64,000 nt of DNA from Desulfovibrio desulfuricans DSM 642 (GCF_000420465.1 NZ_ATUZ01000016.1:1-64000), one strand, 5' to 3'. Counted from the stretch's first letter, positions 43,367 through 53,664 are shown. The notes: a model not told the origin generated them from the sequence alone. Numbers and translations are program-made.

Positions 43367-44179
43367 CTAGTCCTGAACCGGAACAGGTTGCAAAATGTTG
43401 CGCGAGCCAAGCCAGTCAAGCATTCCCAGCCGGATGCGCTGCAAGCGCGAGGCCATATTCTGCAAATCCAGCGCAGCGGGGCTGCCCGGAGAGTGCATCA
43501 TCAGCGGCTTTTGCAGGCAGACTGCTTCTGGCAATTTTTTGTCGGAGCGCACATGCCCCAGCAAAACAGGCTCTATGTGCAGAAAATGTTTGCACGCGCC
43601 GGAAAGTTTGTCGAATGAAGATTTTGCCTCGGCCTGGGAGGTTGCCTGATTGACCAGCACCATGAAGTCGCGCAGGCCGTAGCGGCTGTTAAGCACCTTG
43701 ATGAGGGCGTAGCTGTCGGTCAGGGACGTGGGCTCGGGCGTGATGACAACGATGCGCACCGAAGCCATGGCGGCAAAGGTCTGCACCGTGCCGGAAATCC
43801 CCGCGCCGATATCCATGAAGACAAAGTCATATTTGTGCAGCACAGGTTCCAGCCGGGAGAGCAGCAGGTCGCGCGCGTCGGGCTGCAGCTCGGTCAGTTC
43901 CGGCACGCCAGACGCTGCGGGCAGCACGGCAAAGTCCTCGCCATCAATCTGGCAGAGCACGTCAGATACATCGGCTTCGCCCAAAAGGGCCGTCTGGAGG
44001 TTGCCTTCCGGCGTAATGCCCAGCAGCACGTCAAGATTCGCAAGACCCAGATCGCAATCCATCAACAGGGTTTTAAAACCCTGCTGGTGAAGGGCGCAGG
44101 CTATATTGAGCGACATGTTTGTTTTGCCCACCCCGCCTTTGCCGCTCAGCAGGGCAACGCTCAATGTCGTATTCGCCAT
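43367..44179 (-). CDS. MinD/ParA-type ATPase (FlhG-like)
   Basis: A 270-residue deviant-Walker ATPase. The P-loop LLSGKGGVGKTNMSLNIACAL carries the signature lysine, followed by LLMDCDLGLANLDVLLGI (switch I) and FVFMDIGAGISGTVQTF (switch II, with Asp-Ile-Gly-Ala). VITPEPTSLTDSYALIKVL is typical of the MinD/FlhG branch. FlhG counts flagella and MinD places the septum; no flhF or minC/E is adjacent. It overlaps the upstream degenerate GGDEF gene by ATGA, the last of a packed five-gene run, so the partner may be that protein. Confidence 0.85.
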   Translation of the reverse strand: MANTTLSVALLSGKGGVGKTNMSLNIACALHQQGFKTLLMDCDLGLANLDVLLGITPEGNLQTALLGEADVSDVLCQIDGEDFAVLPAASGVPELTELQPDARDLLLSRLEPVLHKYDFVFMDIGAGISGTVQTFAAMASVRIVVITPEPTSLTDSYALIKVLNSRYGLRDFMVLVNQATSQAEAKSSFDKLSGACKHFLHIEPVLLGHVRSDKKLPEAVCLQKPLMMHSPGSPAALDLQNMASRLQRIRLGMLDWLGSRNILQPVPVQD

Positions 44180-44976
44180 CAGTTTCCCCCAAAGAAGAGA
44201 AATCGTTTTTCGCTGGAATGTACAAGGGTGGTTCTGGCGTCCAGGGCAGCACCACCCGCTATGCAAATGTGGCCGTGCTTTTGGGCCAGAGCCTCGTCCG
44301 TGGCCTGTGCGGCCTTGCCCAACAGGGCCTCGGGGGTTGGTCTGCCCCCCTGATCGGCGCAGGCTATGCCCAAGGCGCAATTGGCCTTTGCCGCACGCCT
44401 GCCCTTGCTGGCAATGGGAATTTCCGCTGCCCGGACAGCAAAGATTTTTTGTATCTGCTCGGCCATCAGGCGTGCGCGCAGCACGCTGACGCCGGGCAGG
44501 AGCAGGGCAAAGCGCCCAAGGCCGGTACAGCCAAGGGTATCGCATTCCTCGCGGCACTGCCGCAGGCAGTCCACAAGCAGGGTTTCCAGAGCCTGCACCG
44601 AGGCCTCGTCCAGATGCGCCTTGTCCAAAATAACGGCTTCAATCACCGCCAGATCGCCCCCAGTACGGGAAAGGCGCAACAGTTCGCGGCTTATCTGCAC
44701 CGTAAACATTTCGGCCATGAGCAGGTGGGCAAGGTGGCCGGGGGCATTGCTGGGGCCGCCGCCAAGTTCCGGCAAAAGGCCGGGGCTGGCGGGCAGGGCG
44801 CACCAGCGCCCGGTGGGGTAGCGGCGCAAAAATTCCTGCCACCTGCTGACGTTGAAACCTGGCAACAGCCGGGCCACCAGCACAGATTCGCCGCTGTTGC
44901 GCGAAGCGGTGCCGTCTGCCTGCCGCAAGGCAAGCAGCTCGTTGGCAAGTGCGTCAAAATCAGCGTTGTTGCTCAT
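44179..44976 (-). CDS. Degenerate GGDEF-domain-like protein
   Basis: A 265-residue soluble protein. The C-terminal half has the outline of a diguanylate cyclase (helix, then GRFALLLPGVSVLRARLMAEQIQK, then ANCALGIACAD), but the GGDEF signature is replaced by GCTGLGRF (residues 149-156). The expected catalytic acid is missing, so cyclase activity is unlikely. The N-terminal half is not recognised. It could be a c-di-GMP or GTP sensor or a structural partner. It starts inside the last codons of prfB and ends in the start of a MinD-like ATPase gene, which implies linked expression. Confidence 0.65.
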   Translation of the reverse strand: MSNNADFDALANELLALRQADGTASRNSGESVLVARLLPGFNVSRWQEFLRRYPTGRWCALPASPGLLPELGGGPSNAPGHLAHLLMAEMFTVQISRELLRLSRTGGDLAVIEAVILDKAHLDEASVQALETLLVDCLRQCREECDTLGCTGLGRFALLLPGVSVLRARLMAEQIQKIFAVRAAEIPIASKGRRAAKANCALGIACADQGGRPTPEALLGKAAQATDEALAQKHGHICIAGGAALDARTTLVHSSEKRFLFFGGN

Positions 44977-46073
44977 GTCGGTGCAGCAGGTAATCGTGTT
45001 GGAACTGGTCGATCTGACCGTTCAAAACGCCTTCCACATCTCCGGCTTCGGAGCCGGTGCGGTGATCCTTGACCAGCCTGTAGGGCTGCAATGTGTATGT
45101 GCGGATCTGGCTGCCAAAGGCGATGGCGTCCTTGCCTGCGTAGTCCGCCTGCCGCTCAGCATCGCGTTTTTGCAGCTCTATGTTGTACAGGCGGGCGCGC
45201 AAAACGCGCATGGCCGTATCCTTGTTGTGGTGCTGCGATTTTTCGTTCTGGCACTGGGCGGTAACACCAGTGGGAATGTGGGTCACGCGCACAGCCGAAC
45301 TTGTGGTGTTGACGCTTTGCCCGCCGGGGCCGCTGGAACGGAAAATGTCCACGCGGATGTCGGATTCCTTGATGTCCAGCTCAATATCGTTGCCCACGTC
45401 AGGGATGACGTCCACAGATGCAAAGGAGGTGTGGCGGCGGCCCGATGAATCGAAAGGCGAAATGCGGATAAGGCGGTGGATGCCGCGCTCGCTCTTGAGA
45501 AAGCCAAAGGCATGCGGCCCGGCAATGCGCATGGTAACACTTTTAACGCCCGCCTCATCGCCCGGCAGGTAATCCAGCTCTTCCACGGTGTACTTGTGGC
45601 GCGCAGCCCATCGAGTGTACATGCGCAGCAGCATTTCGGCCCAGTCCTGCGACTCCGTGCCGCCAGCGCCGGGGTGGATTTCAAGTATCGCGTCCTGACT
45701 GTCCTCCTCGCCGGAAAGCAGCATGACAAGCTCGGTTTCGTCCAGCAGGGCGGCAAGATTGCGGTTCTGCTGGTCAAGGGATTCCAGAGCTTCGGGGTCT
45801 TCGCTTTCAGAGGCCAGGGCCAGCCATTCGTTCATGTCGTCGTGGCAGGTCTTGAGGCGGCTGAGACGCTCGATTTCTTCTTCGAGACGCCGCTTTTCCT
45901 GCAAAACAGGGGTCAGCGCTTCGGGATTGTCCCATGCGCCGGGGCGGGAAATTTCGTGTTCGATGTCCTGCAGGCGCTTCTGGCTGGCGGCAACGTCAAA
46001 GACGCCCCCAGAGGGTGGCGAAACGTTGGGAAAGGGGCTGGCATGCGGCGCGCAGATCACTGAGTTGCAACAT
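44960..46073 (-). CDS. prfB: Peptide chain release factor 2 with programmed +1 frameshift
   Basis: RF2 ends translation at UGA and UAA. Translation starts at 46073, reads 25 codons to CTT (46001-45999), and meets TGA as codon 26 (45998-45996). A +1 slip on CTTTGAC then continues as DVAASQKRL to give 370 residues. GGGGGC just upstream is the internal Shine-Dalgarno that promotes slippage, and codon 26 is the same position as in E. coli. The protein has the SPF stop-recognition tripeptide (RISPFDSSG) and the catalytic GGQ ([14 protein letters not shown]). The start lacks a strong ribosome binding site. Part of the corC-lnt-prfB-GGDEF-minD run. Confidence 0.96.
45995..46010 (-). promoter_or_regulatory. 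RF2 autoregulatory frameshift site
   Basis: Minus-strand TGGGGGCGTCTTTGAC: a Shine-Dalgarno-like G-run, three-base spacing, slippery CTT, in-frame TGA and the following C that weakens termination. This is the conserved element by which low RF2 raises its own synthesis. Confidence 0.95.
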
Positions 46074-46183
46074 TGTGGATACTATGGGGGTTAAGGTGAA
46101 TGCCCTGAGGCGTAAAACCGCGCAACCGGGAGGATCAGACCTCAGCGTGGGCGCGTCACGGACTGCGTCAAGGCCGAAAAAAA

Positions 46184-47794
46184 TCAGGAACAGCAGGCGG
46201 CTTTGTCGCGATCTTTTGCAAACCTGCCGCCGGGGCCGAGCAGGAGCAGGGTCAGAAATACCAGGGCGGCCCCGGGCATAAGCCATGGCGAAATACTGTG
46301 GAACAGGCTTGGCGCGGTCACAATCGCCGCCTTGCCCCAGACGGCCTGTGCTTTGAACTGGCCTCCCTGCATGGTCAGCCGGGCGCGCTGATCCACCACA
46401 ACAGAAATGCCTGTGTTGGTGCCGCGCAATATCCAGCGGTTCTGCTCCACGGCCCGCAGGGCAGTAAGGTAGAGATGCTGCCGTGCCGCCGGAGTGTTGC
46501 CAAACCAGCCGTCATTGCTGATATCTACAAGAATATTTGCCCCATCCGCCACGCGGTTCTGGGCAAGCCACGGGAATATTCCCTCATAGCAGATGAGCAT
46601 TCCCAGAGCAAGATTGTCCTGCCGCAGCGGGGCGACAGCCGTGCCAGTCTGGTACACGCCAACCCCTTGCAGCAATGCCTCCAGAAATCCCCAGTTGAGC
46701 CATTCCGGCAGATATTCGCCAAAGGGAACCAGATGTTCCTTGTCGTAATATCCGACAGTATCTCCCTTGGGGTTCAGCAAAAAGGCCCGGTTGAAAACAT
46801 CGGGATCTTTTTTGCCGGGGTGGCGCTCGAGGCCCGGCGCGCCAAACAGCAGCGGGCTGCCGCTGTGGGCCGCCAGCTCGCGAATGCGCGGGGCATGCAG
46901 GGCATTGACCTCAAAAAAGAAAGGCATGGCTGTTTCCGGCCACACAATGAGAGGGCGGGCATCGGGGTTTTGCGCAAGGCCCTGATACGTCAGGCCCAGA
47001 TACAGATCCACCGTTTGCCGCTGAAAGGCTGGAACCCACTTCTGGTTCTGGTCAACATTGCCTTCCACATAGAGCACATCCACGCTGTCCGGCCCGCTGG
47101 GTTCGGTGATCATCGGGTTGGCGTAAAGCCGCCAGCCCCCGTAACACAGCAGGGCAATTGTGAGCACAAGGCCGGGGATCAGGCTTGCGCGGTCGGGGCA
47201 GAAGCGCCGGGGCCCGCAGACAAAGGCAAGACAGCACAGCAGGGCCGCCATACTCCACAGGCCTGTAAGGGCGTAACCGCCTACTATGTCCGCAGCCTGC
47301 ACCAGTATGGGCCAGGGGGACAATGCTCCGGCCATGTCCAGCCAGGGAAAGCCCAGGGCAAGGGCATAGACCGCCTCAAGCAGATACCACAAGAGGCCAA
47401 GCAGCACGGCCTGCACCCAGGCGGGCCTGTGGCGGAACATGTGGGCCGCGAGGGCAAACAGACCGCCAGCACTGCCAATGCAGGTTACAATGAACAGCGC
47501 GCAGGGAACGGCCAGCAGCCAGGGCAGGCCGCCCACGTTGTGCACGGGCAGGGTGAGCCAGTAGAGTGCGGCCATGCCGCCAGCAATGGTGCCAATCCAG
47601 CCCATGCGCAAGGCAATGGCGCGGTTTGCGGCCTCCCGGCCAAGCAATGCCAGCGCCACAGGCCACACAAGCACCAGTGGAGGAAAGCTGATAAGATCGT
47701 TGGGAAAACCCAGCCACAGGCCTAGTGCGGCAGCAAGGCACAAAACCCAGCCGCGCTGCGTGGCCCATGGCGCTTCAGGACGGAACAGCTTCAT
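46184..47794 (-). CDS. lnt: Apolipoprotein N-acyltransferase
   Basis: A 536-residue inner-membrane enzyme that adds the third acyl chain to lipoproteins. About eight helices (residues 15-230) precede a periplasmic nitrilase-like domain whose catalytic triad motifs are all present: Glu in IVWPETAMPFF, Lys in YDKEHLVPFGEYLP, Cys in LICYEGIFP. A last helix (LMPGAALVFLTLLLLG) follows. The start overlaps the corC stop by ATGA. Confidence 0.96.
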   Translation of the reverse strand: MKLFRPEAPWATQRGWVLCLAAALGLWLGFPNDLISFPPLVLVWPVALALLGREAANRAIALRMGWIGTIAGGMAALYWLTLPVHNVGGLPWLLAVPCALFIVTCIGSAGGLFALAAHMFRHRPAWVQAVLLGLLWYLLEAVYALALGFPWLDMAGALSPWPILVQAADIVGGYALTGLWSMAALLCCLAFVCGPRRFCPDRASLIPGLVLTIALLCYGGWRLYANPMITEPSGPDSVDVLYVEGNVDQNQKWVPAFQRQTVDLYLGLTYQGLAQNPDARPLIVWPETAMPFFFEVNALHAPRIRELAAHSGSPLLFGAPGLERHPGKKDPDVFNRAFLLNPKGDTVGYYDKEHLVPFGEYLPEWLNWGFLEALLQGVGVYQTGTAVAPLRQDNLALGMLICYEGIFPWLAQNRVADGANILVDISNDGWFGNTPAARQHLYLTALRAVEQNRWILRGTNTGISVVVDQRARLTMQGGQFKAQAVWGKAAIVTAPSLFHSISPWLMPGAALVFLTLLLLGPGGRFAKDRDKAACCS

Positions 47795-48660
47795 GCTTTT
47801 GCCGCTTCTTCCTCTTCCGTGGCCGGAGCGGGCGCGGCGTGGTCAGCAGGTTCCATGCGCAGGCGGATAATGAGCTTCCTGTCAGCTTCAAGCACGGTAA
47901 AGGCCCAGCCTCGCAGGGTAAAGCGCTCGCCGGGGCCGGGGACGTGCCCCGCCTCCATGCTCAGGTAGCCGCCGATGGTGTCCACCTCGTCCGAATCCAG
48001 ATCAACGCCCAGATCTTCAATGTCTTCCAGCAGGGCGCGGCCTGTGAGTTCGTAAACATTTTCGCCGAGGGGGCGGATGTCTTCCTGACGCGGCGCATCG
48101 TGTTCGTCTTCAATATCGCCCACGATTTCTTCCAGCACGTCTTCAATGGTGATAAGGCCGGATGTGCCGCCGTATTCGTCAAGCGCAATGGCAATGTGCT
48201 GCTTGCGGGCACGAAATTCCTGCAGCAGGGTGCGGATGGACTTGGTCTCGGGCACAAAGAAAGGCTCGCGCATGACCCGCGAAACTGCGGGGGCGTGGTC
48301 CCCCTGATCCAGCAAGCTGCTGAGAACATCCTTGGCGTGGAGAATGCCCACGATGTTGTCGCGGGTGTCCTTGTATACGGGAATGCGCGAATGACCAGAA
48401 CGCACAATGATGCGCGCCACTTCCTGAAGCGGCATGTCATCGGGAACGCAGTCTATATCGGTGCGGGGGATCATGGTGTCCTGCACCTGAAGATCGTTGA
48501 AGCGCAGGATGCCAAGGAGCATGGATTCCTCGTAGGGTTCCACCTCGCCGTCGGCTCGTGCTTCCAGAATGGCTTTTTCGAGAGATTCCTGATCGTCGTG
48601 CCCGAACAGTCTGCTCAGGCGCGACCAGATGGTACTGTGACCTTCCGTGCCGCCGTCCAA
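47791..48660 (-). CDS. corC: CorC/HlyC-family CBS-domain protein
   Basis: A 289-residue cytoplasmic protein: a short lead (residues 1-50), two CBS domains (IPRTDIDCVPDDMPLQEVAR and VRVMREPFFVPETKSIRTLL-like at about 135) and a C-terminal CorC/HlyC domain (DEYGGTSGLITIEDVLEEIV, then VDTIGGYL). It lacks the CNNM membrane domain. E. coli CorC is placed next to lnt and linked to magnesium/cobalt efflux; that adjacency is kept here. The start is a TTG at 48660 with an AGGAGG five bases upstream, which outweighs later ATGs that lack a site. Confidence 0.9.
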   Translation of the reverse strand: MDGGTEGHSTIWSRLSRLFGHDDQESLEKAILEARADGEVEPYEESMLLGILRFNDLQVQDTMIPRTDIDCVPDDMPLQEVARIIVRSGHSRIPVYKDTRDNIVGILHAKDVLSSLLDQGDHAPAVSRVMREPFFVPETKSIRTLLQEFRARKQHIAIALDEYGGTSGLITIEDVLEEIVGDIEDEHDAPRQEDIRPLGENVYELTGRALLEDIEDLGVDLDSDEVDTIGGYLSMEAGHVPGPGERFTLRGWAFTVLEADRKLIIRLRMEPADHAAPAPATEEEEAAKA

Positions 48661-48894
48661 AATAACCTCCTAGGTTGGCGTACTCACTACGCGCCGCGCG
48701 CGTTTGCCTGCGGTGCAACCGCCACGGCAGAATTTTCCTGCTAAAGTATTTTCACGTTGCAATGCCTGTTCACCGGCAAAGCATCTTCACTTGTGCGGCA
48801 GCCGTTGCATGTAACGATCTGCGCCTTGCAAACATCCCGGAACGGATTTTTTCAGTACCCGCGCGGAGTGGATCATTTTTACTGTCAATCTGCC

Positions 48895-49827
48895 CTAGCC
48901 GGTCAGCTTGCGCTGCTGGATATCCATTTGCATCACCCATTGGGTAATGGGCGAAACACCGCTTTTGGGGGTGCTGTGGAACCAGTTGATATCGGCCTTG
49001 CCCTGTTCCAGAACCGCCCAGTTGCTGAATTCCGTCCCCAGAACCAGGGCCGGGGTGGGTTCTTTCTGCATGCGGATATTGAGCACGTCACAGGTGCACC
49101 AGAATGTGACTACGCGGTCTTCCTTGCTCGTCTGATAGATGATGAGACAAAGTAACTGGGAACCTTTGTCGAGGTCAACTGGCTTGTCTTCCAGCGATTC
49201 AGTAGGAAAGCGCAGGGCCATGCCCGTGGCGGAAATGTCGGCCACCTGCACAAGTTCGTTTTCCATACCGGATTTATAATGCAGCAGGGGTCTGCCAATT
49301 TCTGCCGTGTTGCGGGGCATGGGCTTGGCGGGATCCATCTCCCACACGCCGATAACACGCACCAGATCCTTGGGCGGTTTAACGCGGATGAAATGGCGCT
49401 TTTGCCCCGCGTCTATATCCTTGGGCATGGAAAGGAGAAGGCGCGATTTGTCATACGCGCCCTTTACCTGCTGAATCTGTGCCTGGAATTTAAAAAAGGA
49501 GGGGCCTTCGGGCAGGGTGGCGCGAAAGAATACTTCCACCGGGGTGCCTTCAAGCTCACGTGATACATAGGAAAGAACTTCCATCTCAAGCTGCGTGGAA
49601 AGTATCCTGACGAGGGTGCCGGCCATGCCCTTGCTGTTGTGGAGTTCCTCAACATTAAGGTCGAATATTTCGTTCTGTTCCTGCGCCGTCTCAAGCATGC
49701 GGCGGATGATCTCCGCACGCTTTGCCGCGTGGCGCAGGCTCTGCAACCGGCCTTTGACCGAGACGAGCGTGGCGCAAAGCGCCGCAAGCAGAATGCCGAC
49801 AACAATAAGAAGTTGGGTGCCCGTCAT
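48895..49827 (-). CDS. PilZ-domain c-di-GMP effector with N-terminal membrane anchor
   Basis: A 310-residue protein with one membrane helix (LLIVVGILLAALCATLVSV), a coiled segment (about 25-60), a YcgR-N-like beta domain (about 65-140) and a PilZ domain. The c-di-GMP motifs are intact: RHFIR (R144-R148, RxxxR) and DISATG (D197-G202, DxSxxG). It is expected to bind c-di-GMP at the membrane, in the manner of flagellar brake proteins; target unknown. It lies 37 bases after mnmG and may be co-transcribed. Confidence 0.85.
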   Translation of the reverse strand: MTGTQLLIVVGILLAALCATLVSVKGRLQSLRHAAKRAEIIRRMLETAQEQNEIFDLNVEELHNSKGMAGTLVRILSTQLEMEVLSYVSRELEGTPVEVFFRATLPEGPSFFKFQAQIQQVKGAYDKSRLLLSMPKDIDAGQKRHFIRVKPPKDLVRVIGVWEMDPAKPMPRNTAEIGRPLLHYKSGMENELVQVADISATGMALRFPTESLEDKPVDLDKGSQLLCLIIYQTSKEDRVVTFWCTCDVLNIRMQKEPTPALVLGTEFSNWAVLEQGKADINWFHSTPKSGVSPITQWVMQMDIQQRKLTG

Positions 49828-49864
49828 AGATTCACCGGTGTCAACAGTTGTGTGGCGTCATCCC

Positions 49865-51811
49865 TCACTGCGGGGATGCAGCAGCGCCATTGGGGTATTT
49901 ATCAGGGCGCAGTAATCCAAGTTTGTGGAGGTGAACCTCCAGGCATGCAATCGCCGCAGGGGTTACGCCGGATATTCGTCCGGCCTGCCCAAGGCTGCAA
50001 GGTCGCACCCTGTCCAGTTTTTCTACCACTTCATGGGATAACCCCGCTACTTTGGCATAATCGAGTTGCGGGGGCAAGGCCGTTGCCTCAAGCCTGGCCG
50101 AGCGCGCGATAAGTTCACGCTGCCGTGCCAGATAGCCCTCATACTTGATTTCTGTCTGCACGCTTTCACAGGCTCCGGTTCCGGCGGCAGCTCTGGCAGC
50201 AGCCAGATCAGCCCCGGTCTCGGCCAGCGCTTCATGCCGGGCCGCGGTCAGCATGGCTTCAAGCGAGTCCAGGTCAACATCCGGGCGTTTCAGGGCTTCT
50301 GCCAGAGTCTTGCCCACAGGCAACTGGGCCTCGGGCGCATCCTCGGGCAACTTGTGGCCGGGTATGCGTTTTTTGCCCAGATATTCCCTGAAACGTTCGG
50401 CGGCTTCCTGTTTTATGCAAAACGCGCGCCACTGTTCGTCGCTCACGAGCCCAAGTTCACGGCCAATCCGGGTCAGCCGCGTATCGGCATTGTCTTCGCG
50501 CAGCAGCAGCCTGTGCTCCGCGCGCGAGGTGAACATCCGGTAGGGTTCCTGAGTCCCGAGTGTCACAAGATCATCAACAAGCACAGCCATATAGGCCTGA
50601 TCGCGCCCCGGGGTAAAAGGGGCAAGACCGCGCATGGCGCACGAGATGTTCAGCGCGGCCCACAGGCCCTGCGCTGCGGCTTCCTCGTAGCCGGACGTGC
50701 CGTTGATCTGCCCCGCGAGCCACAATCCCGGCACGGCCTTGGTTTCAAGGGTGGGGCGCAACTGGATGGGGTCGGCGTAGTCATATTCAATGGCGTAACC
50801 GGGGCGCAGCACCACAGCATTTTCCAACCCTTTGAGAGCGTGAACCATGTCGAGCTGCACATCAAGGGGCAGGCTGGTGGGAATGCCGTTGGCATACACC
50901 TCCGCGCTGTTGAGTCCCTCCGGCTCCAGAAAAATCTGGTGCCGCTCCCGGTGCGGAAAGCGGGCCACCTTGTCTTCAATGGAAGGGCAGTAGCGCGCGC
51001 CAGTGCCCTTGATGACGCCCGTGAACATGGGCGAGCGGTCAAAACCGCTGCGGATGATTTCGTGCGCGCGTTCGTTTGTCCACGTCACATGGCACGACAC
51101 CTGTTCCAGAGCCGGGCCGGGGCCGTGAAGGCTGAAGCCCGGGGGCGGCGTGTCGCCCGGCTGCTCTTCTAGCTGCGAATAGTCGATGGATGACTTGAGG
51201 ATACGCGGCGTGGTGCCGGTTTTCAGGCGGCCAAGGGTCAGGCCGAGGCTGCGCAGGCTGTCTGAAAGGCCCAGCGCCGGGGCATCGCCCAGGCGGCCGC
51301 CGGGCAGATTGGTGAGGCCCATGTGGATGCGCCCATCCAGAAAGGTGCCCGTGGTCAGCAGCACATGGCGCGCTGCAAAGGTCAGGCCCTGAGCCGTGCG
51401 CACACCAGTGGCGCGGCCGTCATCGGTGGTCACGTCCACCACGGAATCCTGCCAGATGCGCAGGCCGGGCGTGTTGTAGAGCGTTTTTTTGAGCACGCGC
51501 TGGTAGGCCTCGCGGTCAATCTGGGCGCGTGTGGCCCGCACCGCAGGCCCCTTGCTCATGTTCAGCACGCGAAACTGTATGCCCGCAGCATCGGCCCACA
51601 GGCCCATCATGCCGCCAAGGGCGTCAATTTCGCGCACCATGTGCCCCTTGGCCAGACCGCCGATGGCGGGGTTGCACGATAGGTAGCCCAGCCGGTCGAG
51701 GTTGCCGCTGATGAGCAGCACACTGTGCCCCATGCGGGCCAGAGCCACGGCGGCTTCGCTGCCAGCGTGGCCGCCGCCGGCGACAATGCAGTCAAATATG
51801 GAATCAGACAT
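49865..51811 (-). CDS. mnmG: tRNA uridine 5-carboxymethylaminomethyl modification enzyme MnmG
   Basis: A 648-residue FAD enzyme that, with MnmE, makes the cmnm5 modification at wobble U34. The Rossmann loop [19 protein letters not shown] is near the N terminus; [54 protein letters not shown] and [16 protein letters not shown] are signature blocks, and [18 protein letters not shown] closes the helical MnmE-binding domain. The ATG lies inside the last codons of the M20 gene (8-base overlap). Confidence 0.97.
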   Translation of the reverse strand: MSDSIFDCIVAGGGHAGSEAAVALARMGHSVLLISGNLDRLGYLSCNPAIGGLAKGHMVREIDALGGMMGLWADAAGIQFRVLNMSKGPAVRATRAQIDREAYQRVLKKTLYNTPGLRIWQDSVVDVTTDDGRATGVRTAQGLTFAARHVLLTTGTFLDGRIHMGLTNLPGGRLGDAPALGLSDSLRSLGLTLGRLKTGTTPRILKSSIDYSQLEEQPGDTPPPGFSLHGPGPALEQVSCHVTWTNERAHEIIRSGFDRSPMFTGVIKGTGARYCPSIEDKVARFPHRERHQIFLEPEGLNSAEVYANGIPTSLPLDVQLDMVHALKGLENAVVLRPGYAIEYDYADPIQLRPTLETKAVPGLWLAGQINGTSGYEEAAAQGLWAALNISCAMRGLAPFTPGRDQAYMAVLVDDLVTLGTQEPYRMFTSRAEHRLLLREDNADTRLTRIGRELGLVSDEQWRAFCIKQEAAERFREYLGKKRIPGHKLPEDAPEAQLPVGKTLAEALKRPDVDLDSLEAMLTAARHEALAETGADLAAARAAAGTGACESVQTEIKYEGYLARQRELIARSARLEATALPPQLDYAKVAGLSHEVVEKLDRVRPCSLGQAGRISGVTPAAIACLEVHLHKLGLLRPDKYPNGAAASPQ

Positions 51812-53045
51812 GGGCTGCGTTCATGAGGATGTGGGCAAACACCTGCGAATCCTTGATGGTAGCGGTGATGGATGAGCGTTCGTCCGGTTGGTGGCAGGTG
51901 TTTTCAAGGCAGCCCCAAACGGCGGCGGGCAGGCCCTTTTGCCGCAAAAATGCCGCAACGGTTGCCCCGCCTATGCCCACGGCCTGCGCCTGAACGCCGT
52001 AAATGCGGGCGATGGCGGCCTTGAGCGCTGTAACAACGGTGCCTGTTTGCGGTATGGCCGTGGCGTCCTGCCGCTGCACCACGCTCACCTGTATCTGCAC
52101 GGTGTGCTTTTCCGCCACTTCGGCGGCCACTTCACGCATTTTTGCAAGCACGTTGTCCATATCCACATGGGGCAGGAGGCGGCAGTCAATGTAAAAAACA
52201 TCATTGCCGGGAACGGTGTTGATGTTCGGCACATTGGCTTCGTGCTTGCCCGGCACAAAGGTGGAATAGGGCGGGTCAAACAGGGGATTGGCATCGGCAA
52301 AGGCGGAGCGCAGGGCATTGTGGCACGAGAGGGCCATGTCCGCCCCTGCCAGAAAGGCGTTGCGGCCCTTTTGCGGCGTGGAGCCGTGGCACTGGATGCC
52401 CGTGGTCTGCACCTTGAGCCAGAGCTGGCTTTTTTCTGCAATTTCGATGACATCGCCCTTGGACGAACCGGCGTCCGGCACGATGTAAAGATCATCGGGA
52501 TTAAAAAAGTGCGGGGCTGTGTTGAGAAGATGCTCCAGGCCGTAAAGACTGCCGGTTTCTTCATCAGCCATGAAAACAAGACCCAGTGAAAGCTCGGGGG
52601 TAATGCCCTGTGAGAGCACTTCTTCCGCCAGCAACAGCATACTGACTATGGCCTGCTGGTTGTCTTCCACGCCGCGCCCGTACAGAAAATCGCCATCGCG
52701 GCGCACCTGCCAGGGATTGCTGGTCCAGGCTGCGAGGTCGCCCGGGGGCACCACGTCCGTATGCCCGAAAAGCCACAGAGTGCGGCTGCTTTTGCCGGGG
52801 ATGCGGGCCACAAGGTTGGGACGCTGACCATCGGTAACGCGTGGGTCCGGCGCGTCAACTCGTGAAAGGGCGGTTACTCCGCAGGCCTTGAGCCAGTTGG
52901 TGATGCAGCGCACCTTTTCCATTTCGCCCTGGCCGCCGTTGTCCGGGCCAAGGGCCTGGCATGCCGTAAGCACGGCCTGAAGCTCCGCAACGCGGTCTTC
53001 TCGCCCAGCCAGCCCGCGCAACAAGGTGTCGAGTGTCTTGAACAT
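51804..53045 (-). CDS. M20-family metallohydrolase (ArgE/DapE/diaminopeptidase-like)
   Basis: A 413-residue zinc hydrolase. Metal ligands are in [20 protein letters not shown], and [10 protein letters not shown], with PDAGSSKGD for the second Asp and NTCHQPDER for the C-terminal His. A dimerisation domain (about 190-310, starting [21 protein letters not shown]) interrupts the catalytic domain. Family members cleave acyl-amino acids, succinyl-DAP or small peptides; I cannot choose among them. The start has no strong site (ACCCC before ATG). It overlaps mnmG. Confidence 0.88.
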   Translation of the reverse strand: MFKTLDTLLRGLAGREDRVAELQAVLTACQALGPDNGGQGEMEKVRCITNWLKACGVTALSRVDAPDPRVTDGQRPNLVARIPGKSSRTLWLFGHTDVVPPGDLAAWTSNPWQVRRDGDFLYGRGVEDNQQAIVSMLLLAEEVLSQGITPELSLGLVFMADEETGSLYGLEHLLNTAPHFFNPDDLYIVPDAGSSKGDVIEIAEKSQLWLKVQTTGIQCHGSTPQKGRNAFLAGADMALSCHNALRSAFADANPLFDPPYSTFVPGKHEANVPNINTVPGNDVFYIDCRLLPHVDMDNVLAKMREVAAEVAEKHTVQIQVSVVQRQDATAIPQTGTVVTALKAAIARIYGVQAQAVGIGGATVAAFLRQKGLPAAVWGCLENTCHQPDERSSITATIKDSQVFAHILMNAAHV

Positions 53046-53204
53046 GGGGTTTCCCGTATGGCGTTACAACGCGCAAGAGGCTGCTCGCGCAGCCCCTTGA
53101 AAAAGTCTTCAGCCCCGGCATGACCGTTGTTGAATCGGCCTGTTGCGATAAAATCGCAAGCTGACCGCCAGCGGCATGTCGGAACCGATGTAAGCCTGGT
53201 TGGC

Positions 53205-53471
53205 CTAGCGGCCACCCTTGGCGGCGCGCTTGGACGCCTTCAAAGGGTTGACCTTGGCGGCAGCGGCAACAGAGGCCTTCACGTGCGTGGCAAAGTTGCA
53301 ACGGCCAGCAGTCCACTTCTTGGCAGGGACAGGGTAGCTGGAGCAGAACTCTTCGCCTTCAAATTCGCGCACGCGGTCACAGCCAGAACACTGTTCAACC
53401 ACCGGGGAAAGAACAAAACCGTTGACCACCACGCCTTCAGCGGTTTTGGTGGCTTTTTCCAGAGGGGTCAT
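53205..53471 (-). CDS. PxxKW-family cysteine-rich protein
   Basis: An 88-residue protein with four cysteines in the pattern CSGCDRV...EFCSSYPVPAKKW...GRCNFATH; the PAKKW gives the family its name. The tail is Lys/Ala-rich (KASKRAAKGGR). The family is known from sulfate-reducing deltaproteobacteria and its function is unknown; metal or iron-sulfur binding is plausible from the cysteines. GGAGG precedes the ATG. It stands alone. Confidence 0.85.
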   Translation of the reverse strand: MTPLEKATKTAEGVVVNGFVLSPVVEQCSGCDRVREFEGEEFCSSYPVPAKKWTAGRCNFATHVKASVAAAAKVNPLKASKRAAKGGR

Positions 53472-53664
53472 AGCAAAACCTCCATGCGCAGCAGCGCCGT
53501 ATTGCTAAAATAACGGCGGAATGGCCGCCGCGTTGGAATGGAAAAATATAGTTGAAAGCAATTTTCTGTCAAGTAAAAGAAGTGAAAAATTTTTCAGCCG
53601 GGTTGCGGCGCGGAAACCTCATGCTATTGCGGGCGCTTGTAAAAAAACAGCCGCCCTGTCTGGC

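Noticed and set aside
46298-47725. 475-codon frame antisense to lnt
   Set aside because: Gln/Gly/His-rich shadow of a membrane protein gene; Lnt catalytic triad is intact on the minus strand.
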